Assembly (NCBI GenBank): GCA_016125335.1
Contig: WGLY01000013.1
Location: forward strand, 1 to 64,000
Source: Frankiales bacterium
Lineage (GTDB): Bacteria > Actinomycetota > Actinomycetes > S36-B12 > CAIYMF01
DNA: 64,000 nt
Direction: 5' to 3'
A program made the translations under genes and the position numbers. Below are positions 36,259 through 44,353 of the stretch, in pieces; positions within the stretch are counted from its first letter, which is position 1, and each line of letters begins with the position of its first letter. The notes below the pieces were generated by a model. That model was given only the letters and a program-made list of their open reading frames with translations, did not search any database and was not told where the DNA came from.

Positions 36259-36618
36259 GTGCCCACGTACCAGTACTCGTGCACCGCCTGCGGCGAGCCG
36301 CTCGAGGTCGTCCAGTCGTTCACCGACGACGCCCTCACCGAGTGCCCGGCCTGCGGGGGCCGGCTGCGCAAGCTCTACAACGCCGTCGGCATCGTGTTCA
36401 AGGGATCCGGGTTCTACCGCACCGACAGCCGCTCGGGCTCCACGGCCTCGGTGCCCGCCGGGTCGGACTCCTCCTCCAGCGCGTCCTCGTCCTCCGGCGG
36501 CGACTCGTCGTCGGGCTCGTCGGGCTCGTCGTCCTCGTCGGGCTCCACCGGCACCTCGACCCCGTCGTCGGGCTCCTCCTCGACCGGGTCGTCGGGCACC
36601 TCGGGCTCGGCCGCCTGA
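36259..36618 (+). CDS. FmdB family zinc-ribbon protein with serine-rich tail
   Basis: A 119-residue protein. The first ~55 residues are the FmdB/CxxC zinc ribbon: PTYQYSCTACGEPLEVVQSF, then TECPACGGRLRKLYNAVGIV, with two CxxC pairs for zinc, and the family end FKGSGFYRTD. The remaining ~60 residues are almost only Ser, Gly and Thr and are probably disordered. FmdB proteins are small regulators or assembly factors of uncertain role. GTG at 36259 has GAGGAGAG 4-11 bases upstream. A CIRCE-like element over its promoter suggests HrcA heat-shock control. Confidence 0.87.
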   Translation: MPTYQYSCTACGEPLEVVQSFTDDALTECPACGGRLRKLYNAVGIVFKGSGFYRTDSRSGSTASVPAGSDSSSSASSSSGGDSSSGSSGSSSSSGSTGTSTPSSGSSSTGSSGTSGSAA

Positions 36619-36669
36619 GCCTGTGGACGCCGGGCCGCGCCGGCCCCGGCGCGTCCCTACCGTGACCGG

Positions 36670-37386
36670 GTGCGCCTGCCCCTGACCACGCCCTCGCCGT
36701 CGCGGCGCGCCACCACCCGGGTGCCCGGCCGCCCGGCCCCCTGGGTGCGCCGCACCCGCCGCCACCGCCGCGTGCTGGCCGCGGGGCTCGCCGCGGTGGT
36801 CGTCTGGTCGCTCGCGGGCGCGCTGCGGCCACCGCCGGAGCCCTCGCGCACCGTGCTCGTCGCCGTGCGCGACCTCGCGGCCGGCTCGGTCGTCCGCGCC
36901 GACGACGTCGCCCCGGCCGCGCGGCCCGTGCCCGCGCTGGGCCCGGACCCGGTCACCGACACCGCCGACGTGGTGGGCCGGGTGCTCGTGACGCCGGTGC
37001 TGGCCGCGGAGGCGCTGCGGCGGCGCGACGTGCTGACCGCCTCTGCCCTCGACGCCGGCGGGGCGGGCACGGTCGCCGCGCCGCTGCGCGTGGCCGACCC
37101 CGGCGTGGCGGCCCTGCTGCGCACCGGCGACACCGTGGACGTCCTCGCCGCCACGGCGGACGCCGACGGTCGTGCCGTGGCGTCGGTCGTGGCCACCCGG
37201 GTCCGCGTCCTCGCCGTCCCCGGTGCCGCCGGCACCCCCGCCGGGGGCCTGCTGGGCGGCGGTGGCGCCGTCACGTCCGGTGACGGCTCGCTCGTGGTCG
37301 TCGCAGCCACTCCCGGCCAGGCGCTCGAGCTGGCCCGGGCCGCTCTGCGCGGCCGGATCTCGCTGTCGCTGCACGTGGACGGCTGA
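36670..37386 (+). CDS. SAF domain protein, Flp pilus CpaB/RcpC-like
   Basis: A 238-residue protein with a basic N-terminus, one membrane helix (about 37-53) and an extracytoplasmic SAF domain (VLVAVRDLAAGSVVRADDVAP), followed by the RcpC/CpaB-type region with GDTVDVLAA and the C-terminal VVVAATPGQALELARAALRGRISLSL. Such proteins assist assembly of Flp/Tad pili. The TadE and TadG pilin-like genes lie 5 kb away, so a dispersed Tad system is plausible, but no TadA ATPase is in view. TACCGT ends 6 bases before the GTG (leaderless). Confidence 0.78.
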   Translation: MRLPLTTPSPSRRATTRVPGRPAPWVRRTRRHRRVLAAGLAAVVVWSLAGALRPPPEPSRTVLVAVRDLAAGSVVRADDVAPAARPVPALGPDPVTDTADVVGRVLVTPVLAAEALRRRDVLTASALDAGGAGTVAAPLRVADPGVAALLRTGDTVDVLAATADADGRAVASVVATRVRVLAVPGAAGTPAGGLLGGGGAVTSGDGSLVVVAATPGQALELARAALRGRISLSLHVDG

Positions 37387-37533
37387 CTCGTCGCCGGCGC
37401 CGGCCACCGCGAGGAGCGTCGCGCATCCGTGGCCGGGCGGCGCGAGCCTCGCTACAGTGCGTGAGCGCATGGGTGGCGCACCGCCGGGGCAGCGCCGTGG
37501 TCAGCCCGCGCCAGCGACCTCCGGGAGGGTCTC

Positions 37534-37917
37534 GTGCTCAAGGGATTCCGCGACTTCATCATGCGCGGCAACGTCGTCGACCTCGCGGTCGCGGTCGTCA
37601 TCGGCGCCGCCTTCGGTGCCGTCGTGAAGGGCTTCACCGACGGCCTGCTCAACCCGCTGATCGCCGCGATCTTCGGCAAGCCCAACCTCGACAGCGTCGG
37701 CACCTTCACGATCAACGGGGCCGACTTCAGCATCGGGCTCGTGCTGACCCCGCTCATCACGTTCGTGCTCGTCGCCGCGGTCATCTACTTCCTGGTCGTG
37801 GTGCCGATGAACGCGCTGCGCGCCCGCTCCGCCGAGGCGCAGGGCGCCGCACCCGAGCCGGATCCCGAGGAGATCGTGCTCCTGCGCCAGATCCGCGACT
37901 CCCTCGCGCGCGACTGA
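37534..37917 (+). CDS. mscL: Large-conductance mechanosensitive channel
   Basis: A 127-residue two-helix channel that opens under membrane tension to release solutes on osmotic downshock. LKGFRDFIMRGNVVDLAVAVVIGAAFGAVVKGFTDGL is the family N-terminus and first pore helix, and LVLTPLITFVLVAAVIYFLVVVPMN the second; the tail ends with a charged bundle helix (EEIVLLRQIRDSLARD). GTG at 37534 has GGGAGGG 5 bases upstream. TACAGT near 37451 could be its -10, leaving a leader of about 75 bases. Confidence 0.95.
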   Translation: MLKGFRDFIMRGNVVDLAVAVVIGAAFGAVVKGFTDGLLNPLIAAIFGKPNLDSVGTFTINGADFSIGLVLTPLITFVLVAAVIYFLVVVPMNALRARSAEAQGAAPEPDPEEIVLLRQIRDSLARD

Positions 37918-37960
37918 CCGGCGACCCACGTCGTCGGGCGCCCGGCGGCGCGTCAGTCGC
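37910..37960. terminator. Inverted repeat spanning the stop codons of mscL and the next gene
   Basis: GCGACTGAC (37910-37918) and GTCAGTCGC (37952-37960) form a 9-bp perfect stem around a GC-rich 33-nt loop. Each arm contains one of the two convergent stop codons. It may act as a bidirectional terminator. The loop is long, so confidence is modest. Confidence 0.35.
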
Positions 37961-38177
37961 CGTGGTGCGGCGGGGTCTCGTCGAGGTAGCGGCGCAGCAC
38001 GGCCGCCGGGTCGCGGTCGCCCGCGGCCGAGGCGCCCCAGCCGTCGTCGGTGTCGTCGCGCGTCTGCTCGGGCACGAGGTCGACGTCGTCGAGCCGCAGC
38101 GGGCGCGCACCCGAGGGCGGCCGCGGGCCGGGCTCCGGCTCTGGCCGATCGCCGGTCGCGTCCTGCTCGGGGGTCAC
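37953..38177 (-). CDS. Small conserved-looking hypothetical protein (74 residues)
   Basis: A 74-residue acidic, proline-rich protein ending in GDRDPAAVLRRYLDETPPH. I cannot name a family, although short proteins with this kind of C-terminus occur widely in actinomycetes. GTG at 38177 is preceded by CACGAT-N6, matching the leaderless promoters of neighbouring genes. No membrane segment or cysteine. It converges on mscL. Confidence 0.55.
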   Translation of the reverse strand: MTPEQDATGDRPEPEPGPRPPSGARPLRLDDVDLVPEQTRDDTDDGWGASAAGDRDPAAVLRRYLDETPPHHGD

Positions 38178-38335
38178 CCGCCCATCGTGCCCCACGCCGC
38201 GCCGGCGGACCCGAGCCCGGCGAGCGCGCCGACCGGCGGCCGCATGCGGGAGGATGGGCGGGGCACTGCCCGGCACCGCGGGGACCAGGCCGCGGAGCTG
38301 AACGACTGGTCAGGATCCGACCCCCGAGGAGCTCG

Positions 38336-38983
38336 ATGACCTCTCGCTCGACCCTCGCCGCGAAGGCCCCCGAGGAGCGCCGCCGACGCATCCTCGCCGC
38401 CGCCGTCGAGGTGCTCAAGGACAAGGGCTTCGCCGGCGCCCGCATCGCCGACATCGCCGCCGTGGCCGGCACCTCCCCGGCGCTGGTCGTCTACCACTTC
38501 AAGACCCTCGACGGCGCGCTCGCCGAGGCGCTCGCCTCGGTGGAGGACGACTTCTACACCGACCTCGCCCAGGCGATCCCGCCCCGGGCGACCGCGGTCG
38601 AGCGGCTGCGCATCCTCGGCGAGCTCGGCTGCGACACCGGCCCGGCGGTCGGCAACTGGGCGCTGTGGATGGAGGTCTGGGTGCGCGCGCTGCGCGACGG
38701 TCAGGCCCGCGCGCTGCGACGGGCGCTCGACGCGCGCTGGCGCCAGACACTGCGCGAGGTGATCGACGCCGGCCTCGCCGAGGGCTCGTTCACCTGCGCC
38801 GACCCCGACGCCGCCGCGGTGCGGCTGGCCGCCCTGATGGACGGCCTGGCCGTCCAGGCGGCGCTGCGCGACCCGGACGTGCCGGAGGAGCGGATGAGCG
38901 AGCTGTGGCTCCAGTCCGCGGCCGCCGAGCTCGGCGTCCCGCTGCGCCGGCTCGTGCGCGCGCGGCGCCCGCAGGTCCGCTGA
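38336..38983 (+). CDS. TetR family regulator, BetI-like
   Basis: A 215-residue TetR regulator. The HTH is RRILAAAVEVLKDKGFAGAR then TSPALVVYHFKTLDGALAEA (about 18-65); the C-terminal domain (WALWMEVWVRALRDGQARAL) resembles the BetI class. GAGGAG lies 4 bases before the ATG. It is followed on the same strand by an aminotransferase gene whose promoter holds two near-identical palindromes; control of that gene is the likely role. The inducer could be an amine or amino acid substrate (inference). Confidence 0.9.
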   Translation: MTSRSTLAAKAPEERRRRILAAAVEVLKDKGFAGARIADIAAVAGTSPALVVYHFKTLDGALAEALASVEDDFYTDLAQAIPPRATAVERLRILGELGCDTGPAVGNWALWMEVWVRALRDGQARALRRALDARWRQTLREVIDAGLAEGSFTCADPDAAAVRLAALMDGLAVQAALRDPDVPEERMSELWLQSAAAELGVPLRRLVRARRPQVR

Positions 38984-39021
38984 GCCGCGTCCGGCCACCC
39001 GCCGAGGACCCCCGCACGGGC

Positions 39022-39102
39022 TTGACAGCCCCCCGACGGCCCGGCGTAGTGTCAGGTACATCCTGAACGACCGTTCAGGACTACCTGAACCACCGTTCAG
39101 GT
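39022..39102 (+). promoter_or_regulatory. Aminotransferase promoter with two TetR-type operators
   Basis: A consensus -35 TTGACA (39022-39027) is paired with TAGTGT (39047-39052) as -10, 19 bp apart. Operator 1, TCCTGAACGACCGTTCAGGA (39061-39080), has perfect 9-bp arms around AC. Operator 2, ACCTGAACCACCGTTCAGGT (39083-39102), has the same arms with one mismatch. The centres are 22 bp apart, two helical turns, and both cover the predicted start of transcription. Confidence 0.82.
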
Positions 39103-39127
39103 CCGGCGATGGATGCGAGGACTGGCC

Positions 39128-40615
39128 ATGGCGGCCACGCACACCACCGGAGCCCCTTCCGCGGGGACCGTCCCTGGCGCGAGCGCGCCCGGCGCCGGCT
39201 CCCCGGCGGCCCGCCGACGCGAGACCGTCGGCGCAGCGCGTCGCGACCCGGCGCGCCTGAAGCGGGACCTCCGCGACCACCTGCTGCTCAACTTCACCGA
39301 CATGTCGCGCGACCTGCCGGTCGTCGTCGCGGGCGACGGCTGCTACGTCGTCGACGCCGACGGCCGACGCTTCGTCGACGGCCTGTCCGGGCTCTTCTGC
39401 ACCAACCTCGGGCACTCCTACGGTGCCGAGGTCGGCGCGGCCGCGGCCCGCCAGCTCTCCGAGCTGGTCTTCACCCCCACCTGGACCCTCGGGCACCCGG
39501 CGGCGATCGAGCTCGCCGAGCGCATCGCCTCGTACGCACCGGAGGGCATGGAGCACGTCTTCTTCACCAACTCCGGCAGCGAGGCCGTGGAGTCGGCGTG
39601 GAAGCTCGCCCGCCAGTGGCACGCCGAGCGCGGTCAGCCGCAGCGGCGCAAGGCGATCTCGCGCCGGTTCGCCTACCACGGCACCACGCTGGGGGCCCTG
39701 AGCTTCACCGGCTACGCCGCCGCCCGGGCCCCGTTCGAGCCGCTCGCGGTGCCCACGCACCACGTGTCGCCGACCTACGCCTACCGCCACCCCCTCGGCC
39801 ACGACGAGGCGGCGTTCTGCGCCGCCCTGCTGGCGGAGGTGGAGGCGGCCATCGAGTTCGAGGGCGCCGACACCGTGGCGATGCTCATCGCCGAGCCCGT
39901 GCAGAACTCGGGCGGCTCGTTCATGCCACCGGCCGGCTACTGGACCGGCCTGCGCGAGATCTGCGACCGGCACGGCATCCTGTTGGTCGCCGACGAGGTC
40001 ATCACCGGCTTCGGCCGCGTGGGGCACTGGTTCGCCTCGGAGCGGTTCGGCGTCGTGCCGGACATGATCACCTTCGCCAAGGGGGTGACGGCCGGGCACG
40101 CGCCCCTGGGCGGCGTGGTGCTGCACGGGCGGGTCGCCGAGCCCTTCGTCTCCGGGCGCACGTCGTTCGCCCACGGCCTCACGTGGGGCGGGCACCCGCT
40201 CTCGGCGGCTGTCGCCCTCAGCGTGCTGGACATCGTCGAGCGTGAGGACGTGCTCGCCAACGTCCGCGCGAACGAGCCGCTGCTGCAGGCCGGCCTGGAC
40301 GAGCTGCGGGCGCTCCCCCTCGTGGGCGACGTCCGGGGCGCGGGCCACTTCTGGGCGCTCGAGCTGGTGAAGGACAAGGCGACCAAGGAGACGTTCACCG
40401 ACGCCGAGGCCGACTGGCTGCTGCGCGACGCGCTCTCCGGCCAGATGTGGGAGCGCGGCCTGCTCTGCCGGCTCGACGACCGGGGCGAGCCGGTGATCCA
40501 GCTCTCGCCGCCGCTCGTGGCCGATCCCGCCCTGCTCCACCGGATGCTTGGAATCGTCGGGGAGGCGCTCGAGCACGTAGGCGCCCTCGTGGAGCGGGGT
40601 CGGCCCGCCGCCTGA
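39128..40615 (+). CDS. Class III PLP-dependent aminotransferase
   Basis: A 495-residue fold-type I aminotransferase. FVDGLSGLFCTNLGHSYG opens the domain, FFTNSGSEAVESAWKLARQWH is the PLP phosphate region, YHGTTLGALSFTG the substrate loop, VADEVITGFGRVG contains the Asp that binds the pyridine nitrogen, and the Schiff-base lysine is in ITFAKGVTAGHAPLGG. The overall pattern is nearest to omega-amino acid or diamine:pyruvate aminotransferases; the amine is unknown. I prefer ATG 39128, with GAGG 7 bases upstream, over the in-frame ATG at 39113. A double operator precedes it and a TetR gene lies upstream. Confidence 0.9.
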   Translation: MAATHTTGAPSAGTVPGASAPGAGSPAARRRETVGAARRDPARLKRDLRDHLLLNFTDMSRDLPVVVAGDGCYVVDADGRRFVDGLSGLFCTNLGHSYGAEVGAAAARQLSELVFTPTWTLGHPAAIELAERIASYAPEGMEHVFFTNSGSEAVESAWKLARQWHAERGQPQRRKAISRRFAYHGTTLGALSFTGYAAARAPFEPLAVPTHHVSPTYAYRHPLGHDEAAFCAALLAEVEAAIEFEGADTVAMLIAEPVQNSGGSFMPPAGYWTGLREICDRHGILLVADEVITGFGRVGHWFASERFGVVPDMITFAKGVTAGHAPLGGVVLHGRVAEPFVSGRTSFAHGLTWGGHPLSAAVALSVLDIVEREDVLANVRANEPLLQAGLDELRALPLVGDVRGAGHFWALELVKDKATKETFTDAEADWLLRDALSGQMWERGLLCRLDDRGEPVIQLSPPLVADPALLHRMLGIVGEALEHVGALVERGRPAA

Positions 40616-40648
40616 TACGCGACGCCGCCGTCCGGCGACAATGGGCGG

Positions 40649-41590
40649 GTGAGCCCGGGACTCTCCCCCACCACGCCGGACGGTGCCGTCGTGCAGGTGC
40701 TGGACGAGGCCGCGTGGCTGGAGCGGTCGCGGGTGCATGCGGCCCGTGTGGACGCCTGGACCCGCGACCGGCTCGACCGGGCCGCGCGGGGCCGGCGGCA
40801 CCCCGTCGACGACTTCCTCTTCGACTACTACCCCACCCGTCCGGCGCAGCTGCGCCGCTGGCACCCCGGGGTCGGCGTCGCGCTCGCCGGGCCCAGCCCG
40901 TGGCGCGACGACCCGGCCTACCGCTCGCTCGTGGTGGGCGGGCGGCAGGTGGTCACCGCCGACCCCGCGCGACTGCTCGCGCGCCGCGACGGCCTGGCCT
41001 GGGTGGAGGGCCTCGTGCGCACCACGCTGGACCGGCCCGCGCGCTACGGCTGCTTCGGCCTGCACGAGTGGGCGATGGTCTACGGGCTCGAGCAGGGGCA
41101 GGTGCGGCACGAGTCGTGGCCGCTGCGGCTCGAGCCGGACCGGATCCGCGCCGTCGTCGACGAGCAGGGCCTGCACTGCACGCACTACGACGCCTACCGC
41201 TTCTTCACCCCCGAGGCCGCGCCGCGCAACGAGCGCGCCCTCGACCGCGCCTCGCAGCCCGACCTCGAGCAGCCCGGCTGCCTGCACGCCACGATGGACC
41301 TCTACAAGTGGTCGGCGAAGTACGTGCTGCTCGTGGGCAGCGACCTCGTGGCCGACGCCTTGGAGCTCGCGCGCGACGCACGGCGGCTCGACATGGAGGC
41401 CGCGCCCTACGACCTCGGCGCGCTGGGCTACTCGCCGGTGGCGGTCGAGACGCCCGCGGGGCGCACCGAGTACGCGCGCCGGCAGCGGGCGCTGGCCGGT
41501 CGCGCCGAACCCCTGCGCCGCCGCCTCGCCGACGCGCTGGCCCGGGCCCTAGCCGCCGTCGACGACGCCGCGCAGGCCGACGCCGGGTGA
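40649..41590 (+). CDS. Conserved actinobacterial protein, often labelled 3-methyladenine DNA glycosylase
   Basis: A 313-residue protein with conserved-looking stretches HPVDDFLFDYYPTRPAQLRR, YGCFGLHEWAMVYGLEQG, HYDAYRFFTPEA, LEQPGCLHATMDLYKW and LDMEAAPYDL. I recall similar actinobacterial proteins carrying the label 3-methyladenine DNA glycosylase, but I do not see the helix-hairpin-helix or AAG-fold motifs that would establish that chemistry, so the function should be treated as unknown. The many conserved His, Asp, Cys and Trp residues suggest an enzyme. GACAAT ends 6 bases before the GTG start (leaderless). Confidence 0.7.
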   Translation: MSPGLSPTTPDGAVVQVLDEAAWLERSRVHAARVDAWTRDRLDRAARGRRHPVDDFLFDYYPTRPAQLRRWHPGVGVALAGPSPWRDDPAYRSLVVGGRQVVTADPARLLARRDGLAWVEGLVRTTLDRPARYGCFGLHEWAMVYGLEQGQVRHESWPLRLEPDRIRAVVDEQGLHCTHYDAYRFFTPEAAPRNERALDRASQPDLEQPGCLHATMDLYKWSAKYVLLVGSDLVADALELARDARRLDMEAAPYDLGALGYSPVAVETPAGRTEYARRQRALAGRAEPLRRRLADALARALAAVDDAAQADAG

Positions 41591-41633
41591 GCGCCCGGCG
41601 GCCCGGCGCCGTCGACTCTGGTTGGATCGCGCC

Positions 41634-42113
41634 ATGGCCGAACCCGCACCTGCCGTGCTGGCCGCGCTCGCGGACGCCGGGCTGCCCTACCGAGTGATCG
41701 TCCACGAGCAGCCCGTGCACTCCCTCCAGGAGGCGGCGGCGGCCCGCGGGGTCGAGGTGGTCGACGTCGTCAAGACCCTCGTGGTGCGTCGCGGCGACGA
41801 CGACTACCTGTTCGTCCTCGTGCCCGGGGGTCGCCAGATCTCCTGGCCCAAGCTGCGCGCCCTGCTCGGGGTCTCGCGCATGTCGATGCCGCCCGCGGAC
41901 GAGGCCTTCACCGCCACCGGGATGCGGCGCGGCACCATCACCCCGCTGGGGTCGCTGCGCCCGTGGCCGGTCGTCGCCGACGCCGTCCTGGCCACGCGGA
42001 GCGAGGTCACGCTGGGCTCCGGTGCGCACGACGTCGCCATCGGCGTCGACGCCGCGGCGCTGCTGGAGGCGACGGCGGCGACGGTCGCCGACGTCACCGA
42101 GCCCGAGGGCTGA
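41634..42113 (+). CDS. YbaK/EbsC family aminoacyl-tRNA deacylase
   Basis: A 159-residue trans-editing domain of the YbaK/ProX superfamily, which hydrolyses mischarged tRNA such as Cys-tRNA(Pro). Features: LADAGLPYRVIVHEQPVHSL, VVKTLVVRRGDDDYLFVLVPGG with the conserved Lys, and GSGAHDVAIGVDA with the GxxxH/D loop; TGMRRGTITPLG matches the family G-x-x-P region. The exact tRNA is not predictable. ATG at 41634 follows TTGGAT by 6 bases (leaderless). Confidence 0.85.
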   Translation: MAEPAPAVLAALADAGLPYRVIVHEQPVHSLQEAAAARGVEVVDVVKTLVVRRGDDDYLFVLVPGGRQISWPKLRALLGVSRMSMPPADEAFTATGMRRGTITPLGSLRPWPVVADAVLATRSEVTLGSGAHDVAIGVDAAALLEATAATVADVTEPEG

Positions 42114-42146
42114 GCCACCGGACGGCGCCGGCCGGGACCGCGGCGG

Positions 42147-43349
42147 TCAGTTGATGAGCTGCGTGACGCGGGGACTGTCCTCGCAGATCACCGACGGGTT
42201 GCCGGTGAGGCCGCAGTAGGAGGACAGCTCGCCGATCGGGATGAACCGGTCGACGCGCACCTGGAAGGCGTTGACGTTCGAGCCGTTGCTGGTGGGCAGC
42301 GCGACGTTGGGGTTGCTGCTGTCGTAGCACGACGGCAGGTTGTAGAACGTGTTCGCGCCGGTGCCGCTCTGGTTGCCGATCTTCCAGCCGCACAGCCGCA
42401 GCCCGATGAAGCCGACCACGCGGTAGGTGGAGTTCGACCCGCTGCCGCTCACGACGTCGAATACCGGCAGCACGCTCGGGCGGTCGAGGATGTCGTTGAG
42501 CGCGCCGGCCAGCTTCACCGTCTGCACGCAGCCGTCGGTGGTGGTGCACTGGCCGCCGTTGGCGGAGGGGAAGCCGGGGTCGCCGGCGAAGAAGATCTGC
42601 AGCGTCGAGCCGAGGTCGATCGACAGGTTGTAGCCGACGTCGGTCCACAGCGTGGTGTCGCCGGCGGGGTTGGACCCGCCGTCGAAGTCGAGCGTCCCCC
42701 AGTTGCCCGGCGCCGAGCCGCACGGCGTCGCCACCGACGTCGAGCCCTGGAACACCTTGTTCAGGTCGATGAGCTGGGCGTCGCCGGGGTGCGACGCGTC
42801 GTAGGCGAGCAGCTGGTCGACGGCGGCGCTGCACACGGCGAAGGGCCGTAGCCCGGTGACGGCGGTGGCCGGCCCCATGGCCGCGGTGGCGTCGCGGCTG
42901 AGCTGGTAGTCCGAGACGCCGAAGATGCCGCCGAACACCGACGGGCTCGAGCCCACCTCCTGCACGCGCACCTCGGCGTTGCCGGTGGGGTTGCAGCGGA
43001 TCGCCACGCCGGCGTCGCCGCTCCAGCCCGACGGCGCGGGGCCGGTGGCCAGCGTCGCGTCGGCCGGAGCGTTGGCCGCGGCGTAGGCCACGGCCGACGC
43101 ACGCGCCGACGTCATGGCCGTGCTCACGACCGTGGCGCAGCTCAGGCCCGGCGTCGCGGCGTCCGCGAGGGTCTTGGCCGCGGCGAGGGCAGCGCCGTCC
43201 GACGCGGTCTGAAGCTGGCGCTTGCGCGCGTAGGCGAGACCGAAGTCGGTCGCGAACGCGGCCATGCCGGCCAGCAGCATCACGAGGATCGCGACGACGA
43301 CGGCCACGGCGCCGTCGTCGGCCGGTCCACGGCTGCGGCGCAGCCTCAC
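42147..43349 (-). CDS. TadG-like Flp pilus assembly / pseudopilin-type protein
   Basis: A 400-residue protein with the Tad pilin-like start: a short basic leader, DDGAVAVVVAILVMLLAGMAAFATDFGLAYARKRQLQTASDGAALAAA, which is the TadG/Flp_N membrane helix and following conserved motif. The long extracytoplasmic part is rich in Gly, Ser, Thr, Asn and has about a dozen Cys, suggesting disulfides. Its GTG overlaps the tadE-like stop (GTGA), so the two are coupled. Surface or cell-envelope location is inferred from the helix and composition. Confidence 0.82.
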   Translation of the reverse strand: MRLRRSRGPADDGAVAVVVAILVMLLAGMAAFATDFGLAYARKRQLQTASDGAALAAAKTLADAATPGLSCATVVSTAMTSARASAVAYAAANAPADATLATGPAPSGWSGDAGVAIRCNPTGNAEVRVQEVGSSPSVFGGIFGVSDYQLSRDATAAMGPATAVTGLRPFAVCSAAVDQLLAYDASHPGDAQLIDLNKVFQGSTSVATPCGSAPGNWGTLDFDGGSNPAGDTTLWTDVGYNLSIDLGSTLQIFFAGDPGFPSANGGQCTTTDGCVQTVKLAGALNDILDRPSVLPVFDVVSGSGSNSTYRVVGFIGLRLCGWKIGNQSGTGANTFYNLPSCYDSSNPNVALPTSNGSNVNAFQVRVDRFIPIGELSSYCGLTGNPSVICEDSPRVTQLIN

Positions 43350-43876
43350 GAGTACTCGCACCGGAACACCCCCGTCCCCGTGACCGTGACGCTCGGCGAG
43401 CCCCACAGCGGGATCGCGAGCCGGCTGTCGAACGTGGCGGCGACCGACAGCTGGTCGGCCCCGCCGCTCACGCTGCCGGTGCACGGCGGCTTCGCGAGAG
43501 CCGGAGTGTTGGCCGACGCCGGCAGCGGGCTGCCCGCCGCCACGGAGCACACGGTGGTGCCGGACAGCGAGACCGTGACGCCGACCTTGGCCGGGTCCAG
43601 CCCGATCGCGACCGCCGCGGCACGCGTGCGGCTCAGCGCCTCCCAGCAGGTGCGGGTCGGCGAGCCGTCGATCTGGCGCACCACCGACGCGCGGGCCGCC
43701 TCGCGGGCGGCGTTGTTGAGCGACAGGTTCTGGGCGAACACGATCCCGAAGGCGATGATCCCGAAGACCAGCAGCACGAGGATCGGCACGATCAGGGCGA
43801 ACTCCACCGCGGCCGCGCCGTCGTCGCGGCGCAGACCTGCCCGAGCGCCCGCCCGTGTGGCGCGATGGTTCTGCAC
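43346..43876 (-). CDS. TadE-like pilus protein
   Basis: A 176-residue minor pseudopilin: basic leader, then RDDGAAAVEFALIVPILVLLVFGIIAFGIVFAQNLSLNNAAREAARAS, the diagnostic TadE helix with the AAVEFALI start and NNAAREAAR end. The remaining domain has four Cys. Works with TadG in Flp/Tad pilus biogenesis. GTG at 43876; no clear ribosome site or -10 is seen directly upstream, so the start is less certain. Confidence 0.87.
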   Translation of the reverse strand: MQNHRATRAGARAGLRRDDGAAAVEFALIVPILVLLVFGIIAFGIVFAQNLSLNNAAREAARASVVRQIDGSPTRTCWEALSRTRAAAVAIGLDPAKVGVTVSLSGTTVCSVAAGSPLPASANTPALAKPPCTGSVSGGADQLSVAATFDSRLAIPLWGSPSVTVTGTGVFRCEYS

Positions 43877-44191
43877 GCGTGCGGAACGTGGCCCGATGAC
43901 GCTCTGTTACGCGGCGGCGCCAAGGCGAGCCTTCGGTGGGAGCCGACGTCCTCCGCAGGTCCTAGGACCCTCCGGCGTGTCGCCACGGTGAGCGCCAGCA
44001 AGGTCACCCTGCGTGCCGGGACCCCCCGCTCCCGCACGCGCGTACCGCGGTGAGGCGAGGCTCACCACATCGCTGAGAAAACGCTCAGGATCACCATTCC
44101 TTTCCTTTACCGGATCGCCGCGACTGGCCCTGCCGCGCGGGGCGACGGTTCGGGTGTGGTCGTCACCGGACGACCGGACGAGGGAGGCGTC
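43877..44191. other. 315-bp intergenic region between tadE and the cytochrome b module
   Basis: No convincing open frame. It holds a perfect palindrome GGTCCTAGGACC (43958-43969) near the tadE side, a small hairpin CTGAG-AAAACG-CTCAG, and an AT-richer pyrimidine tract (ATTCCTTTCCTTTACC) near 44094-44111, about 80 bases before the small membrane protein gene. The AT-richer tract is a likely promoter for the plus-strand cytochrome module. No riboswitch that I recognise. Confidence 0.5.
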
Positions 44192-44353
44192 ATGGACGTC
44201 CTGGGCGTGGACCTGAGCGGTCCCGCGAGCTACTGGCAGGTCTGGCAGTGGGTGTCGGTGTCGATCCCGAACCTGATCATGATCATCGTGATGCTGCTGC
44301 TCTTCGTGGGCGCGCTGGTCCTGCCGTTCCCGTCGGGCGGTGATCACTCGTGA
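44192..44353 (+). CDS. Small single-helix membrane protein of the cytochrome b module
   Basis: A 53-residue protein with one hydrophobic helix (SIPNLIMIIVMLLLFVGALVL, about 26-46), an N-terminal aromatic stretch (SYWQVWQWV) and the tail PFPSGGDHS. GAGGGAGG lies 5-12 bases before the ATG. Its stop overlaps the GTG of the cytochrome b gene (GTGA), so it is translated with it. Small single-pass subunits often stabilise cytochrome complexes; that role is inferred from position and size. Confidence 0.78.
   Translation: MDVLGVDLSGPASYWQVWQWVSVSIPNLIMIIVMLLLFVGALVLPFPSGGDHS

Noticed and set aside
36480-36615. Repetitive TCGTCGGGC-type DNA inside the fmdB-family gene as a tandem repeat element
   Set aside because: It encodes the Ser/Gly-rich tail in frame; the DNA repetition follows from the amino acid composition.
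40649-41590. Firm assignment as a DNA glycosylase
   Set aside because: The label is remembered from similar annotated proteins; the sequence shows no HhH-GPD or AAG-fold motif, so the function is left open.
43958-43969. Perfect palindrome GGTCCTAGGACC upstream of tadE
   Set aside because: Twelve bases of GC-rich palindrome is not rare at this length, it is single-copy, and it does not align with a recognisable promoter, so I give it no function.
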